A DNA stretch of 64,000 nt from Flavobacterium chungbukense. Lineage in GTDB: Bacteria; Bacteroidota; Bacteroidia; Flavobacteriales; Flavobacteriaceae. The stretch is taken from contig NZ_JAJGZV010000003.1 in the NCBI RefSeq assembly GCF_020805785.1, positions 769,730 through 833,729 of the forward strand, in the 5' to 3' direction. This document shows, in pieces, positions 51,301 to 61,211 of the stretch. The translations under genes were made by a program, and so were the position numbers. Positions within the stretch are counted from its first letter, which is position 1, and every line of letters starts with the position of its first letter. A model generated the notes under the pieces. The model saw nothing but the letters and a program-made list of their open reading frames with translations. It was not told where the DNA came from and did no database searches.

Positions 51301-51384
51301 CAGTCTCAGTTTCGGTATTCAGTTAAAAATGAAATCAGATTTTAGGATTCAAAAAAATCTAAAATCTAAAACTAAAATCTAAAA
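51301..51384. repeat. CAGTCTCAGTTTC and AATCTAAAA short repeats before recO
   Basis: The gap holds CAGTCTCAGTTTCGG, then tandem AATCTAAAACTAAAATCTAAAA words. Similar CAGT words lie at 36170-36230 and 41974-42012. Confidence 0.45.
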
Positions 51385-52098
51385 TTGTTAGTCAAAACCA
51401 AAGCCATAGTAATTTCATCTCTAAAATTTCAAGAAAAAAGCTTGATTGTGAAATGCTTTACGCTTTCTAGCGGGCTGAAGTCTTATTTTGTTCGTGATGC
51501 TTTTTCGAGTCGAAAAGCCAGCCAGAAAATTGCTTATTTTCAGCCATTTTCCATTTTAGAAATAGAAGCGGTTCATAAAAACAAAGGCACTTTAGAAAAT
51601 TTTAAAGAGATTAAAAGCGCAGTTCCTTTTCAGAGTATTCATACTGATATTGTAAAAAGTACAATGGTAATGTTTTTATCTGAAATGCTTCATCATTCGA
51701 TTCAAGAAGAAGAAAAAAACGAACAGCTTTTCCTGTTTTTAGAAACAGCGCTGACTTGGCTGGATCATCATGACGAAATTTCAAATTTTCATTTAATATT
51801 ACTTTTAGAAATCACAAAATATCTCGGTTTCTATCCAGATCTTTCAGACATTGATCTTCCTTTTTTTGAAATGAATGAAGGAATTTTTACGGTTTTCCAC
51901 ACTTCGACGGCACTATCCGAACATGAAACCAGCTTGTTTAAAAAACTTATCGATTTAAAGTTTGACAATAGTCAAAAAATCTTCCATGTCATCGAAAGAC
52001 AAATACTGCTGAAAATCCTCATTGATTTTTATTCTTCTCATTTAGAGGGTTTTAAAAGACCAAAATCGTTGGATATTTTGAAAGAAATTTTTTCATAA
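51385..52098 (+). CDS. recO: DNA repair protein RecO, TTG start
   Basis: A 237-residue RecO homologue that anneals DNA and loads RecA with RecR. The N-terminal OB-fold starts LVKTKAIVISSLKFQEKSLIVKCFT; the C-terminal helical domain follows. The four zinc cysteines of many RecO proteins are absent, which is common in Bacteroidota. The start codon must be TTG at 51385: there is no ATG in frame before the conserved first strand. It follows the porZ-like gene after 89 bp. Confidence 0.87.
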   Translation: MLVKTKAIVISSLKFQEKSLIVKCFTLSSGLKSYFVRDAFSSRKASQKIAYFQPFSILEIEAVHKNKGTLENFKEIKSAVPFQSIHTDIVKSTMVMFLSEMLHHSIQEEEKNEQLFLFLETALTWLDHHDEISNFHLILLLEITKYLGFYPDLSDIDLPFFEMNEGIFTVFHTSTALSEHETSLFKKLIDLKFDNSQKIFHVIERQILLKILIDFYSSHLEGFKRPKSLDILKEIFS

Positions 52099-52218
52099 TC
52101 ACATTTCTATTTTTATATATTTGCTCAGTATTTTTGTACTAAAAAGTCCCCCGTATTTTTGGTTAGGAATGCAAATTCTCATTAATATCTAATACCAATT
52201 ATTAAAAAAAAATCTACC

Positions 52219-54111
52219 ATGAAGAAAATTACGTTTTCGATTATTTTGCTTCTGTCGGTAACGGTTTCATCAATTGCCCAAAGAAAATATGATGAAATAG
52301 TTACAACAGAAAATGCTGTTCAAGATTTGGTTCAGAACGAAATCACAGGAGTTATTGTCTTTAAAGAAGGCGGAACAGTAAAGGGTTTAGATCCCGAAAC
52401 AAAAAAAGTTATTTGGACCTTAACAAAAGATGATTTTGGAACTCTTACTTCAAAAGATGTCTTAAAAGATCCTGATTTTGGAAATCTTTTTAAAGAAAAA
52501 AGAGATTTGTCTACAGTTCCAGGAAGTCCGTATGTTGAGGCATACATCAATTCAAAATATTTGATTATTAATACCGATTCAGGTAAAATTGTTTACAACT
52601 CTTCAAAAGAATCATTTTGGGTTTTTCAATCAGATTTTATTCCTGAAAGTAACGAATATCTTCTTACTCTTAAAAAAGACGGAGAAATGGCAGTTGCATT
52701 GTTGGATATGGCAACTGGAGAAATTAAATGGAATACAACGGTTGATAAAGCAAAATCGTTAATAAGTTTTTCAACTAAAGCTTCAAGTTTAACAAACAAA
52801 GCAAAGATCAATGGTAACACAGTTTATTATTTGCTTTATGGAAAACTGTACTCTTTTAATAAAGAAAATGGAAAATTAAACTGGAAAGCAGACGAAGATT
52901 ACACAAGATTTTACGAAACACAAAATGATAAAAATATTGTGGTAATTAATTCTGCTGGACTTCTTTCAACTAAAGAATATATTAATGTTTTGAGTACAGA
53001 AGATGGGAAAAGTATCTGGAAAGAATCTATTAAAACTAAATACGTTGTTTACTTAGAAGATTGGGGAACAAAATTATTAATTGCTCATGATAGTGGGTTC
53101 AATTTTTTTGACTTAAAAACAGGAGAGAAAATCTGGAAAAAAGATGCTCGTGGAAGCGGTTTGAAAAGAGTAATTCCAATTGATCAAGATTTCTTATATG
53201 TTGCAGAAAATGAAATGATGTTGATCAACAAAGATGGAGAAAAGCTTTGGAAAAAATTTATCGAAATTTCTGATGATAAAGAAGATCCAATTTACTACTT
53301 AGGAAAAGTTGGAGAAAAAGTAATGTACCTTACAGGAACTTACGGAAATATGGTAGATTACAAAACTGGAGTTAAACTTTGGAAACGTAATATTAAGTTT
53401 GAAAAAAGCCGTCCAGTTTTACCAACTTATGACGAAGCTACAAATTCTTACTTAGTGTATAATGATGAGAAATTATACAAATTTGATCCAAGCATCAATG
53501 ATAAACCAGAGCCGTTTGCTAAAGTAAATATCAAAAGAGAAAAAGAATTAAACAGTATCGAGCAGTTTCCTTGGGGAGTTGTGCTTTCAGGTCCACTTGA
53601 AGTGATGGGAGTTAATATGGATGGTACTATAAAATACCATTTGACTTACAATCAACCAGGTGAAACAGGAAGACGTTTAATTAAAAGTGCTGCAATTGTA
53701 GGAAGTATTGGTTTAGGTGTCGGAGCAGGTGTAAGCGAATTTAAAGGTTCTGAAGTAACGATGACATACCGCGACTCTAATGGAAATATGAGAACTAGTG
53801 TTTTAGTACCAGAAGATAAGAAGAATATGGATCAGGCTAAAAATTATGCGGCAGGATCAGCAGCGCTTGGTGTTGTAGCTGCTAAATTTAATTCTCGTTT
53901 TAATGCAATGAAACAAAACAGAGATTTCTCCTATATTTTTGCAAAAGCAGATACAGGAGAAAAAGTTTTAGTTAAAGTTAGTAAAGCTGAAGGAAAAGAG
54001 ATTGATAAAATCATCTTCACTAACAATAAACCTCTTTATGAGATTGATCCAGCTACTCAGAATATTTTTTATGTTTCTGATAAGTCAATTCAGATCTTCA
54101 ATAAGAAATAA
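52219..54111 (+). CDS. PQQ-type beta-propeller protein
   Basis: A 630-residue exported protein with signal peptide (1-20) and repeated PQQ-like propeller motifs (for example LDPETKKVIWTLTKDD, LDMATGEIKWNTTV, FDLKTGEKIWKKD) over about 30-450, then a Gly-rich hydrophobic segment near 495-515 and a C-terminal region. The propeller resembles BamB-type scaffolds but no bam genes are nearby. The hydrophobic stretch could anchor it. It ends in a strong terminator that directly precedes the next gene. Confidence 0.8.
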   Translation: MKKITFSIILLLSVTVSSIAQRKYDEIVTTENAVQDLVQNEITGVIVFKEGGTVKGLDPETKKVIWTLTKDDFGTLTSKDVLKDPDFGNLFKEKRDLSTVPGSPYVEAYINSKYLIINTDSGKIVYNSSKESFWVFQSDFIPESNEYLLTLKKDGEMAVALLDMATGEIKWNTTVDKAKSLISFSTKASSLTNKAKINGNTVYYLLYGKLYSFNKENGKLNWKADEDYTRFYETQNDKNIVVINSAGLLSTKEYINVLSTEDGKSIWKESIKTKYVVYLEDWGTKLLIAHDSGFNFFDLKTGEKIWKKDARGSGLKRVIPIDQDFLYVAENEMMLINKDGEKLWKKFIEISDDKEDPIYYLGKVGEKVMYLTGTYGNMVDYKTGVKLWKRNIKFEKSRPVLPTYDEATNSYLVYNDEKLYKFDPSINDKPEPFAKVNIKREKELNSIEQFPWGVVLSGPLEVMGVNMDGTIKYHLTYNQPGETGRRLIKSAAIVGSIGLGVGAGVSEFKGSEVTMTYRDSNGNMRTSVLVPEDKKNMDQAKNYAAGSAALGVVAAKFNSRFNAMKQNRDFSYIFAKADTGEKVLVKVSKAEGKEIDKIIFTNNKPLYEIDPATQNIFYVSDKSIQIFNKK

Positions 54112-54129
54112 GAATATAACAAAATCCAA

Positions 54130-54163
54130 AGCCATCAGGATCTGATTCTGATGGCTTTTTTTT
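54130..54163 (+). terminator. Intrinsic terminator immediately before the next start codon
   Basis: AGCCATCAG (54130-54138) and CTGATGGCT (54148-54156) form a 9-bp stem followed by eight T ending at 54163; the ATG of the next gene is at 54168. The stem and the start codon are only 11 bases apart. Confidence 0.9.
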
Positions 54164-54167
54164 GCCT

Positions 54168-56087
54168 ATGAAAAAAATAATACTCTTATTAGCTATTCTT
54201 GTAATTGGTTCAATCCAAGCACAAGAAAAAATAAGCTCGAAAAAAAAGAAGTTTTACATACCTGTAATCAAGTATTCAGAATACCCTGTTCTTGATAATG
54301 TCTTAACGCAAACTGCTTTTTATCAAATGGATAAATCGCTACAAGAAGAAGAATCTAATCTCAAGAAACATTTTTTTAATATTGACGGGTATATATCCGA
54401 TCCTGCTAATGGTAAGTTAAAACTTTATTTGACATTTGCACTGCCAAGATATACTGAAACACAAATTGATAGTGTTTATGATAAAAAAGAAAACAAGTGG
54501 AGTTATGGTGCACATTCTAATTACATTACAAATGTAAAACTAGATGTTAAAGTTGGGGATAAAATTATATTATCAAAAGATTTTGGAGGTTCAGAATCGT
54601 ATTCAATGACTGTTGGAAATAGTCTTGGCGCTGTTAAAGTTGCTGCTTCAGAACATGACAAAAAAATTAGAACAGCCGTTAAGGATTCAGATTACAGCGA
54701 TGTTGGACTTGGATTTGACAATGCTATTTATAAAACAGCGTTAAGAATTCAGGAGTTTTTAAATTATAAATTGGGTTATACCACTAGTGAAGCAAAGATT
54801 AGATTCGAATTTGTAACCTCAAAAGGACATTCTGAATATAATCAAATGTTGGCATTTGAGAACGAAATTACAACTCAGATGCAGAAGATAACACTTGAGA
54901 AAGGTCTAGACGAAAAATTACTGACGCCACATTTGCAATATCTTGAAAGTTTATTAGTAAAATATCCAGCTTCGCCTACAAATGTTAACATTCGATTTAT
55001 TGTTACAAATAATTTGGCTGAAACCTATCTTTTGCTAGAAAATAAGGAAAAAGCATTATTGTACGCAAATTTACTTGTAGAAAACGACAAACAGGATTCG
55101 CGCGGAACTGCAATTATTGATCGAATAAATAAAACCAATTTTGCAGATAAAAGATTAAGAGCTCATACGCCTCGTTTTGCTGAACTTAAAAAGTTGGGGC
55201 TTAAAATTGCAGAAGAAAAAGAAGAAAAAAGGTTAGCTTTTTTTGAAAAGATTCAACAGCAAGAAGCAGAATGGGAAACTGAAAAATCCAATCGTGAAGC
55301 GTATTTAGAAAAAATTAAAACGCAAAGATTTAATTTACTAGATTCCATACCTTATCAGCTAAATGCAAATCTTTTGGCTAAAGTGGTTGAAAATCTTGGA
55401 GGAAGTCAAGCATTAAAAAAAGTCGAAAAAGCACATTTGTTTTCTAAAATTTCGATAGAAGGAACAAATATTCCTCAAACGGAAGAAAGATGGGCGACAA
55501 CATCGCATTATCTTCTTAAGAAAAAAATGCCAGAAACTTATTATGAAATCGTAAACGGAGCAGAAGCTTGGAGCCATGACGATCGTGAAACAGGAATAAA
55601 TGCTAAATGGGCAAAATTAACAGCCTACGATTATGGCAATTTATCTAAGAATGTTGATTTAGTAAACTTTCTTACCGATTTAAGACTTGATTTATGGAAT
55701 AATTTTGAGGTTCTGGGAGATGAAATGTACGAAGGAAAAATGTGTTATCATTTAAATTACTTTGAAAAAACATTAAGCTCAGGAAACAGAACAATTCCTA
55801 AAACAGATTATCACGTTTTTATTGATAAAGAAAACTTCAATATTGTTTCTACCGAAAAAACAGAATTTGACAATGGTAACAAAAGTTTTTTCGAGAGAAA
55901 ATTATTTGGCGATTATCGACCTGTTGCAAGTTTGAATTCTGGAAAAATTCCGCATAAGATTAATTACGAAATTGAAGATTTTAACGGTGAAACTTTGTAT
56001 CAGGAGATTCGTGAAAAAGTAGAAATAAATCCTGTCTTTGGAAATCGAATTTTTATGAAAGAAGTTTATTTCGGCGGTTTTAAATAA
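54168..56087 (+). CDS. Large exported protein of unknown function
   Basis: A 639-residue exported protein with signal peptide (1-18). The middle part (about 215-400) is helical with TPR-like character and charged coiled-coil segments (KIAEEKEEKRLAFFEKIQQQEAEWE). The C-terminal part (about 410-630) resembles the outer-membrane lipoprotein-sorting type fold with LWNNFEVLGDEMYEGKMCYHLNYF. No catalytic motif is seen. Expression probably relies on read-through of the terminator at its start, since no promoter was found between the genes. Confidence 0.65.
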   Translation: MKKIILLLAILVIGSIQAQEKISSKKKKFYIPVIKYSEYPVLDNVLTQTAFYQMDKSLQEEESNLKKHFFNIDGYISDPANGKLKLYLTFALPRYTETQIDSVYDKKENKWSYGAHSNYITNVKLDVKVGDKIILSKDFGGSESYSMTVGNSLGAVKVAASEHDKKIRTAVKDSDYSDVGLGFDNAIYKTALRIQEFLNYKLGYTTSEAKIRFEFVTSKGHSEYNQMLAFENEITTQMQKITLEKGLDEKLLTPHLQYLESLLVKYPASPTNVNIRFIVTNNLAETYLLLENKEKALLYANLLVENDKQDSRGTAIIDRINKTNFADKRLRAHTPRFAELKKLGLKIAEEKEEKRLAFFEKIQQQEAEWETEKSNREAYLEKIKTQRFNLLDSIPYQLNANLLAKVVENLGGSQALKKVEKAHLFSKISIEGTNIPQTEERWATTSHYLLKKKMPETYYEIVNGAEAWSHDDRETGINAKWAKLTAYDYGNLSKNVDLVNFLTDLRLDLWNNFEVLGDEMYEGKMCYHLNYFEKTLSSGNRTIPKTDYHVFIDKENFNIVSTEKTEFDNGNKSFFERKLFGDYRPVASLNSGKIPHKINYEIEDFNGETLYQEIREKVEINPVFGNRIFMKEVYFGGFK

Positions 56088-56115
56088 GATATAAAACAGG
56101 TTAACAGCTGTTTTT

Positions 56116-56182
56116 AGAATTGGTTATTTTTTGATTGATTAGCTCAAAAAAATGAGAATAATATCAGAAAGTAACCAATTCT
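56116..56182 (+). promoter_or_regulatory. 11-bp inverted repeat in the ileS upstream region
   Basis: AGAATTGGTTA at 56116-56126 is exactly complementary to TAACCAATTCT at 56172-56182; CTCAAAAAAATGAG lies in the loop. It may end the previous transcript or shape the ileS leader. It is not a recognisable T-box. Confidence 0.5.
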
Positions 56183-56290
56183 TCTGTTTTTGTACCTATT
56201 ATCCCAACAAAAGTTTGTGAAATTTAAAGAAATTGGTGGTCAATAGTTCAAAATTTCTTACTTTCGCACCTCGTTTAAGAAAAGGATAAA

Positions 56291-59200
56291 ATGAGTACAA
56301 AATTTACTGAATACAAAGGACTTGACTTGCCAACTGTAGCTACTGAAGTTCTTGATTTTTGGAAGAAAGAAAATATATTTGAAAAGAGTGTAACAACTCG
56401 CGAAGGTGCTGAGCCTTTCGTATTTTTTGAAGGTCCGCCTTCAGCAAACGGATTACCAGGAATTCACCACGTAATGGCGCGTGCGATTAAAGATATTTTT
56501 TGCAGATATAAAACTCAAAAAGGTTTTCAGGTTAAAAGAAAAGCCGGTTGGGATACTCACGGTTTGCCTGTAGAATTGGGTACCGAAAAAGAATTAGGAA
56601 TTACAAAAGAAGATATTGGCAAAACAATTTCTATCGAAGAATATAACGAAGCATGTAAAAAAACCGTGATGCGTTATACGGATGTATGGAATGATTTGAC
56701 CGAAAAAATGGGATATTGGGTAGATATGGAAGATCCATATGTAACTTATAAACCAAAATATATGGAATCGGTTTGGTGGCTTTTGAAACAAATCTATGAT
56801 AAAGGTTTGTTGTACAAAGGTTACACGATTCAGCCGTATTCTCCAAAAGCAGGAACAGGATTATCTTCTCACGAAGTAAATCAGCCTGGAGCTTATCGTG
56901 ATGTTACAGATACTACAATTGTAGCGCAATTCAAGACTTTACCAGAAACTCTTCCGAGCTTTTTACAAGGTTTTGGAGATATTCACATTTTAGCTTGGAC
57001 GACAACTCCTTGGACGCTTCCGTCGAATACCGCTTTAACAGTTGGACCAAAAATCGACTATGTTTTAGTAAAAACATTCAATCAATATACTTTTGAGCCA
57101 ATCAATGTTGTTTTGGCGAAAAACTTAGTTGGAAAACAATTCGGAAAAGGATTTTTCTTAAGCGAAGACGATGCTGATTTTGACAACGTTAAAAACGGTG
57201 ATAAGAAACTTCCATACAAAATCTTAACCGAAGCAAAAGGAGCAGATTTAGTAGAAATTCGTTACGAACAATTATTGCCATATGTATTGCCATATCAAAA
57301 TGCTGAAAATGCATTTAGAGTAATTGCTGGAGATTTCGTTACAACAGAAGACGGAACAGGAATTGTACATACCGCTCCAACTTTTGGTGCAGATGATGCT
57401 AAAGTAGCAAAAGAAGCAAAACCAGAAGTGCCGCCAATGTTGGTCTTGGATGAAGAAGGAAATGCAGTTCCATTAGTAGATTTACAAGGGAAATTCACTT
57501 CTCATTTGGGTGATTTAGCAGGTAAATATGTTAAAAACGAGTATTATGATGCAGGGCAAGCTCCAGAGAAATCTGTAGATGTTGAAATGGCTATTCGTTT
57601 AAAAGAAGAAAATAAAGCTTTTAAAGTTGAAAAATACGTGCACAGTTACCCACACAGCTGGAGAACCGACGAGCCGTTGTTATATTATCCCCTAGATTCA
57701 TGGTTCATCAAAGTAACCGATGTAAAAGATAGAATGTTCGACCTGAACGAAACTATCAATTGGAAACCTAAATCTACTGGTGAAGGACGTTTTGGAAACT
57801 GGCTTAAAAATGCCAACGACTGGAACTTATCTCGTTCTAGATATTGGGGAATTCCGTTGCCAATTTGGAGAACTGAAGATAAAAAAGAAGAAGTTCTTAT
57901 TGGTTCTGTTGAAGAATTATACAATGCGATCGAGAAATCTATCGAAGCTGGTTTTCAAAAAGAAAACCCATTTAAAGGTTTCGAAATCGGAAACATGTCT
58001 GAATCAAATTATGATTTAATTGATTTGCACAAGAATGTTGTTGATCAAATTACTTTGGTTTCGGCTTCAGGCCAGCCAATGAAACGCGAAAGCGATTTGA
58101 TTGACGTTTGGTTCGATTCTGGAGCAATGCCTTATGCACAATGGCATTATCCTTTCGAAAACCAAGATAAAATTGATGGGAATAAAGACTTCCCTGCAAA
58201 TTTCATTGCAGAAGGAGTAGATCAAACACGTGGATGGTTTTATACATTGCACGCAATCGGAACTTTGGTTTTTGATAAAGTAGCGTATAAAAACGTAGTT
58301 TCTAACGGTTTGGTTTTAGACAAAAATGGAATTAAAATGTCTAAGAGTAAAGGAAATACTATAGACCCATTTAAAACCATTGCAGAATTTGGTCCAGATG
58401 CCACACGCTGGTATATGATCATGAATGCAAATCCGTGGGATAACTTGAAGTTTGACCTTGAAGGAATTGCTGAGGTTCGCCGTAAATTCTTTGGAACGTT
58501 ATATAATACGTATTCATTCTTCTCGTTATATGCTAACATCGACGGATTTAAATATGCTGAAGCTGAAATTCCTTTAAACGAAAGACCAGAAATCGATCAA
58601 TGGATTATTTCTGAATTGCATACGTTAATCAAATTTGTTGACGAATGTTATGAAGATTACGAGCCAACAAAAGCGACAAGAGCTATTTCTGACTTCGTTC
58701 AGGAAAACTTAAGTAACTGGTACGTTCGTTTATGCCGTCGTCGTTTCTGGAAAGGTGAATATGCTAAAGATAAAATTGCAGCTTACCAAACGCTTTACAC
58801 TTGTTTGGTTACAATCAGTAAATTAAGTGCTCCTGTCGCGCCATTTTTCATGGATAAATTGTATCGCGATTTAACTGCTTCTACGGGAACCGAGGATTTT
58901 GCTAGTGTTCACTTGGCTGAATTCCCAAAATTTGTCGAAAACTTTGTTAATAAAACGTTGGAAAGCAAAATGCAGAAGGCGCAGACCATCTCTTCTCTAG
59001 TTTTATCACTACGTAAAAAAGAGATGATTAAAGTGCGTCAACCTCTGCAAAAGGTAATGATTCCAGTACTTGACGAGAATCAGAGAGCTGAAATCGAAGC
59101 CATTTCTGACCTTGTAAAAGCCGAGGTAAACGTTAAAGAAATTGAACTTTTAGACGATGCTTCTGGTATTTTGGTGAAACAGATCAAACCTAATTTTAAG

Positions 59201-59692
59201 GCTCTTGGACCACGTTTTGGAAAGGATATGGGGTTGATTTCTAAGGAGATACAGAATTTTTCTGCAGATCAGATTAATCAGTTAGACAAGCAAGGAACGC
59301 TAGATATTGTTATTTCTGGAAATAATGTAACTTTATCCTTAGAAGACGTCGAAATAACATCGCAAGATATCGAAGGATGGCTGGTTGCAAATTCAAACGG
59401 AATTACAGTAGCGCTAGACATTACAATATCTGAAGAATTAAAAAATGAAGGTATCGCGAGAGAATTGGTAAATAGAATTCAGAATATCCGTAAAGATTCA
59501 GGATTTGAGGTTACTGATAAGATCAAAGTACAAATAAAAAGAGACGGTATTTTAGAAAATGCTGTTTCAAAAAATGAGGACTATATCAAGTCTGAAACAT
59601 TAACAGATGAACTAGTTTTTGTAGACGTTTTAGAAAACGGCACAGAAATTGAGTTTGATGACATTAAAACCATTATATTAATTTCAAAATAG
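56291..59692 (+). CDS. ileS: Isoleucyl-tRNA synthetase
   Basis: A 1133-residue class I synthetase charging tRNA-Ile. The HIGH-type motif is GPPSANGLPGIHHVM near 45-60, the editing domain lies about 190-420 (WTTTPWTLPSNTAL), KMSKSKGN is near 683 and the anticodon-binding and C-terminal domains follow. The length corresponds to the eukaryote-like (mupirocin-resistant type) form seen in Bacteroidota. A near-consensus TACTTTCG box is at 56259-56266. It is followed after 7 bp by the DksA-like gene. Confidence 0.97.
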   Translation: MSTKFTEYKGLDLPTVATEVLDFWKKENIFEKSVTTREGAEPFVFFEGPPSANGLPGIHHVMARAIKDIFCRYKTQKGFQVKRKAGWDTHGLPVELGTEKELGITKEDIGKTISIEEYNEACKKTVMRYTDVWNDLTEKMGYWVDMEDPYVTYKPKYMESVWWLLKQIYDKGLLYKGYTIQPYSPKAGTGLSSHEVNQPGAYRDVTDTTIVAQFKTLPETLPSFLQGFGDIHILAWTTTPWTLPSNTALTVGPKIDYVLVKTFNQYTFEPINVVLAKNLVGKQFGKGFFLSEDDADFDNVKNGDKKLPYKILTEAKGADLVEIRYEQLLPYVLPYQNAENAFRVIAGDFVTTEDGTGIVHTAPTFGADDAKVAKEAKPEVPPMLVLDEEGNAVPLVDLQGKFTSHLGDLAGKYVKNEYYDAGQAPEKSVDVEMAIRLKEENKAFKVEKYVHSYPHSWRTDEPLLYYPLDSWFIKVTDVKDRMFDLNETINWKPKSTGEGRFGNWLKNANDWNLSRSRYWGIPLPIWRTEDKKEEVLIGSVEELYNAIEKSIEAGFQKENPFKGFEIGNMSESNYDLIDLHKNVVDQITLVSASGQPMKRESDLIDVWFDSGAMPYAQWHYPFENQDKIDGNKDFPANFIAEGVDQTRGWFYTLHAIGTLVFDKVAYKNVVSNGLVLDKNGIKMSKSKGNTIDPFKTIAEFGPDATRWYMIMNANPWDNLKFDLEGIAEVRRKFFGTLYNTYSFFSLYANIDGFKYAEAEIPLNERPEIDQWIISELHTLIKFVDECYEDYEPTKATRAISDFVQENLSNWYVRLCRRRFWKGEYAKDKIAAYQTLYTCLVTISKLSAPVAPFFMDKLYRDLTASTGTEDFASVHLAEFPKFVENFVNKTLESKMQKAQTISSLVLSLRKKEMIKVRQPLQKVMIPVLDENQRAEIEAISDLVKAEVNVKEIELLDDASGILVKQIKPNFKALGPRFGKDMGLISKEIQNFSADQINQLDKQGTLDIVISGNNVTLSLEDVEITSQDIEGWLVANSNGITVALDITISEELKNEGIARELVNRIQNIRKDSGFEVTDKIKVQIKRDGILENAVSKNEDYIKSETLTDELVFVDVLENGTEIEFDDIKTIILISK

Positions 59693-59699
59693 TTAGAAA

Positions 59700-60080
59700 A
59701 TGATAGATGAAATTACAAGGTACTCTGATGCTGACTTAGCAGAGTTCAAAGAGATAATTCAAGCAAAAATACAAAAAGCACAAGCAGATCTTGATTTGAT
59801 CAAAAGTGCTTATATGAATGATTTAAATAACGGAACAGACGATACATCTCCAACTTTCAAAGCTTTTGAAGAAGGAAGTGAAACTATGTCTAAAGAAGCA
59901 AACTCTCAATTGGCTATTAGACAAGAGAAGTTTATTCGTGACTTAAAAAACGCGTTATTCCGTGTTGAAAACAAAACATATGGTATTTGCAAAGTAACAG
60001 GTAAATTAATTAGCAAAGAAAGGCTTAAAATCGTTCCTCATGCAACAATGAGTATCGAAGCTAAAAACTTGCAAAGATAA
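59700..60080 (+). CDS. DksA/TraR-type protein without zinc cysteines
   Basis: A 126-residue protein with an N-terminal coiled-coil (about 10-75) and a C-terminal region matching the DksA zinc finger in layout (YGICKVTGKLISKERLKIVPHATMSIEAK). DksA proteins bind the RNA polymerase secondary channel; here only one of four zinc cysteines is left, at the first site. Loss of zinc ligands with conserved fold is known in some DksA2-type proteins. The coiled-coil tip keeps acidic residues. It is coupled to ileS. Confidence 0.87.
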   Translation: MIDEITRYSDADLAEFKEIIQAKIQKAQADLDLIKSAYMNDLNNGTDDTSPTFKAFEEGSETMSKEANSQLAIRQEKFIRDLKNALFRVENKTYGICKVTGKLISKERLKIVPHATMSIEAKNLQR

Positions 60081-60102
60081 ATTCACAAAAAATATCTAAT
60101 TA

Positions 60103-60136
60103 AAATGCACTCTTTAAAGGGTGCATTTTTTTTGTT
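60103..60136 (+). terminator. Intrinsic terminator of the ileS-dksA operon
   Basis: AAATGCAC and GTGCATTT form the stem (60103-60110, 60121-60128), followed by more T residues. Confidence 0.85.
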
Positions 60137-60286
60137 TAATGTTTAACGGTTTTGGTTTCTGTTGTTGGATTTTTTCTTTGAAAGAAATTATTTATAATTA
60201 GTTAAAATAAGCTTTAAATGAAAAAAGTTTTTTTGTAAGAAGCGAAATGACTGATTAACTGTGGTTTTGGTTTATTGTTAAATGAA

Positions 60287-60311
60287 AAAACCGCCTTAGT
60301 AAAGCGGTTTT
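60287..60311 (-). terminator. Intrinsic terminator of the Roadblock gene pair
   Basis: AAAACCGC and GCGGTTTT form an 8-bp stem (60287-60294, 60304-60311); read leftward it ends in six T. Confidence 0.88.
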
Positions 60312-60334
60312 GATTTCATAAAATTTTAAAATAA

Positions 60335-60715
60335 TTATGCTAGGTTTTTTTCAACGTCAGCTTTGTGTTTTCTTAAAATAGCTCTAGTCATTCCTAAATT
60401 AGCTTTTGAAGCATCTGCAGCTAAGTAGATCATGAATTTTTTGTTTGGCGAAATGTCGATAATGTGTATTTGATTAGAAAGTGTAATCAAAATATCTTCG
60501 ATATCCTGGTTTAAATTTAAAGCTTTAACGGCATTAAGCTTCGCTTTTACAACTTCTAGGTTGTAAGCGGCAGCAAGTTCTGGGTCGAAAGCTGGGTCAA
60601 CAGTTAAATTTCCGAAGCTTAATCCAGATTCAATTTCTGTTACAGCGACAGCGATAAAGCCGTTTACGTTTGTTTTCATTTCATTTAAAAACACGTTTAA
60701 AAAGTCATTGCTCAT
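60335..60715 (-). CDS. Roadblock/LC7-fold protein B
   Basis: A 126-residue protein with the Roadblock pattern: an N-terminal helix, GFIAVAVTEIESGLSFGNL strand-turn-strand, the AAYNLEVVKAKLNAVKAL helix, then DIEDILITLSNQIHIIDIS and KKFMIYLAADASKANLGMTRAIL. Roadblock proteins of the MglB type act on small Ras-like GTPases, and others form scaffolds. No mglA-like GTPase gene is in the window. It is the second gene of a leftward pair, 37 bp after another Roadblock-fold gene, so a heterodimer is plausible. Confidence 0.72.
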   Translation of the reverse strand: MSNDFLNVFLNEMKTNVNGFIAVAVTEIESGLSFGNLTVDPAFDPELAAAYNLEVVKAKLNAVKALNLNQDIEDILITLSNQIHIIDISPNKKFMIYLAADASKANLGMTRAILRKHKADVEKNLA

Positions 60716-60752
60716 AGTTCATTTGGGTTTGATTGTTAATAGAATTTATTTT

Positions 60753-61109
60753 TTATTTCAGTAGGGAATTTTTGCTTAACTCTGCAGAGACTTCTTCTGT
60801 AGAACGCATTAATAAGGCAAGATTGCTTCCTTCTTTAGAAAAAGCAACAATAAAATTAGAACCGCTTATTTTGTTTCCAACGATAACACCTTCTGCGCTT
60901 TTAAGGTATAATTGTTTAAGAGAGCCTTTTTCTAAATCTATCAAGAATTTTTCGCTCATTGATAAAATAGCTGCGCTCATAGTGGCAATGCTGTCTCCGT
61001 AGTCTAAGTTTAAGGAAGTGATTAGTTTTCCTTTACCATTTAAAATTAAAGCAGCAGTTGATTTTGTGCTGACTAGAAAGTCATTTAGTGTAGTAGTAAT
61101 TTCATTCAT
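60753..61109 (-). CDS. Roadblock/LC7-fold protein A
   Basis: A 118-residue protein with Roadblock pattern: first helix, AALILNGKGKLITSL, IATMSAAILSMSEKFLIDL helix, QLYLKSAEGVIVGNKI, and FIVAFSKEGSNLALLMRSTEEVSAEL. It keeps the short strand-turn with GKG and a hydrophobic interface helix. A leftward TATATTTG box at 61212-61219 is the likely -7 element. It may be the partner of the following gene in regulating a GTPase encoded elsewhere, for example in polarity or motility, but this is inference. Confidence 0.78.
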   Translation of the reverse strand: MNEITTTLNDFLVSTKSTAALILNGKGKLITSLNLDYGDSIATMSAAILSMSEKFLIDLEKGSLKQLYLKSAEGVIVGNKISGSNFIVAFSKEGSNLALLMRSTEEVSAELSKNSLLK

Positions 61110-61211
61110 GATTTTGTAGGATTTTGGGAGAATTGTTAAATTCAGTTTGTTTTGGATTTGTTTTTGAAAATTAATGTTGAATCAACCTAAACAAGTGTTA
61201 ATTTTCATTAA

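Noticed and set aside
56088..56290. T-box or other tRNA-sensing leader before ileS
   Set aside because: There is an 11-bp inverted repeat but no T-box bulge sequence, specifier loop or antiterminator pair, and T-boxes are not expected in this phylum.
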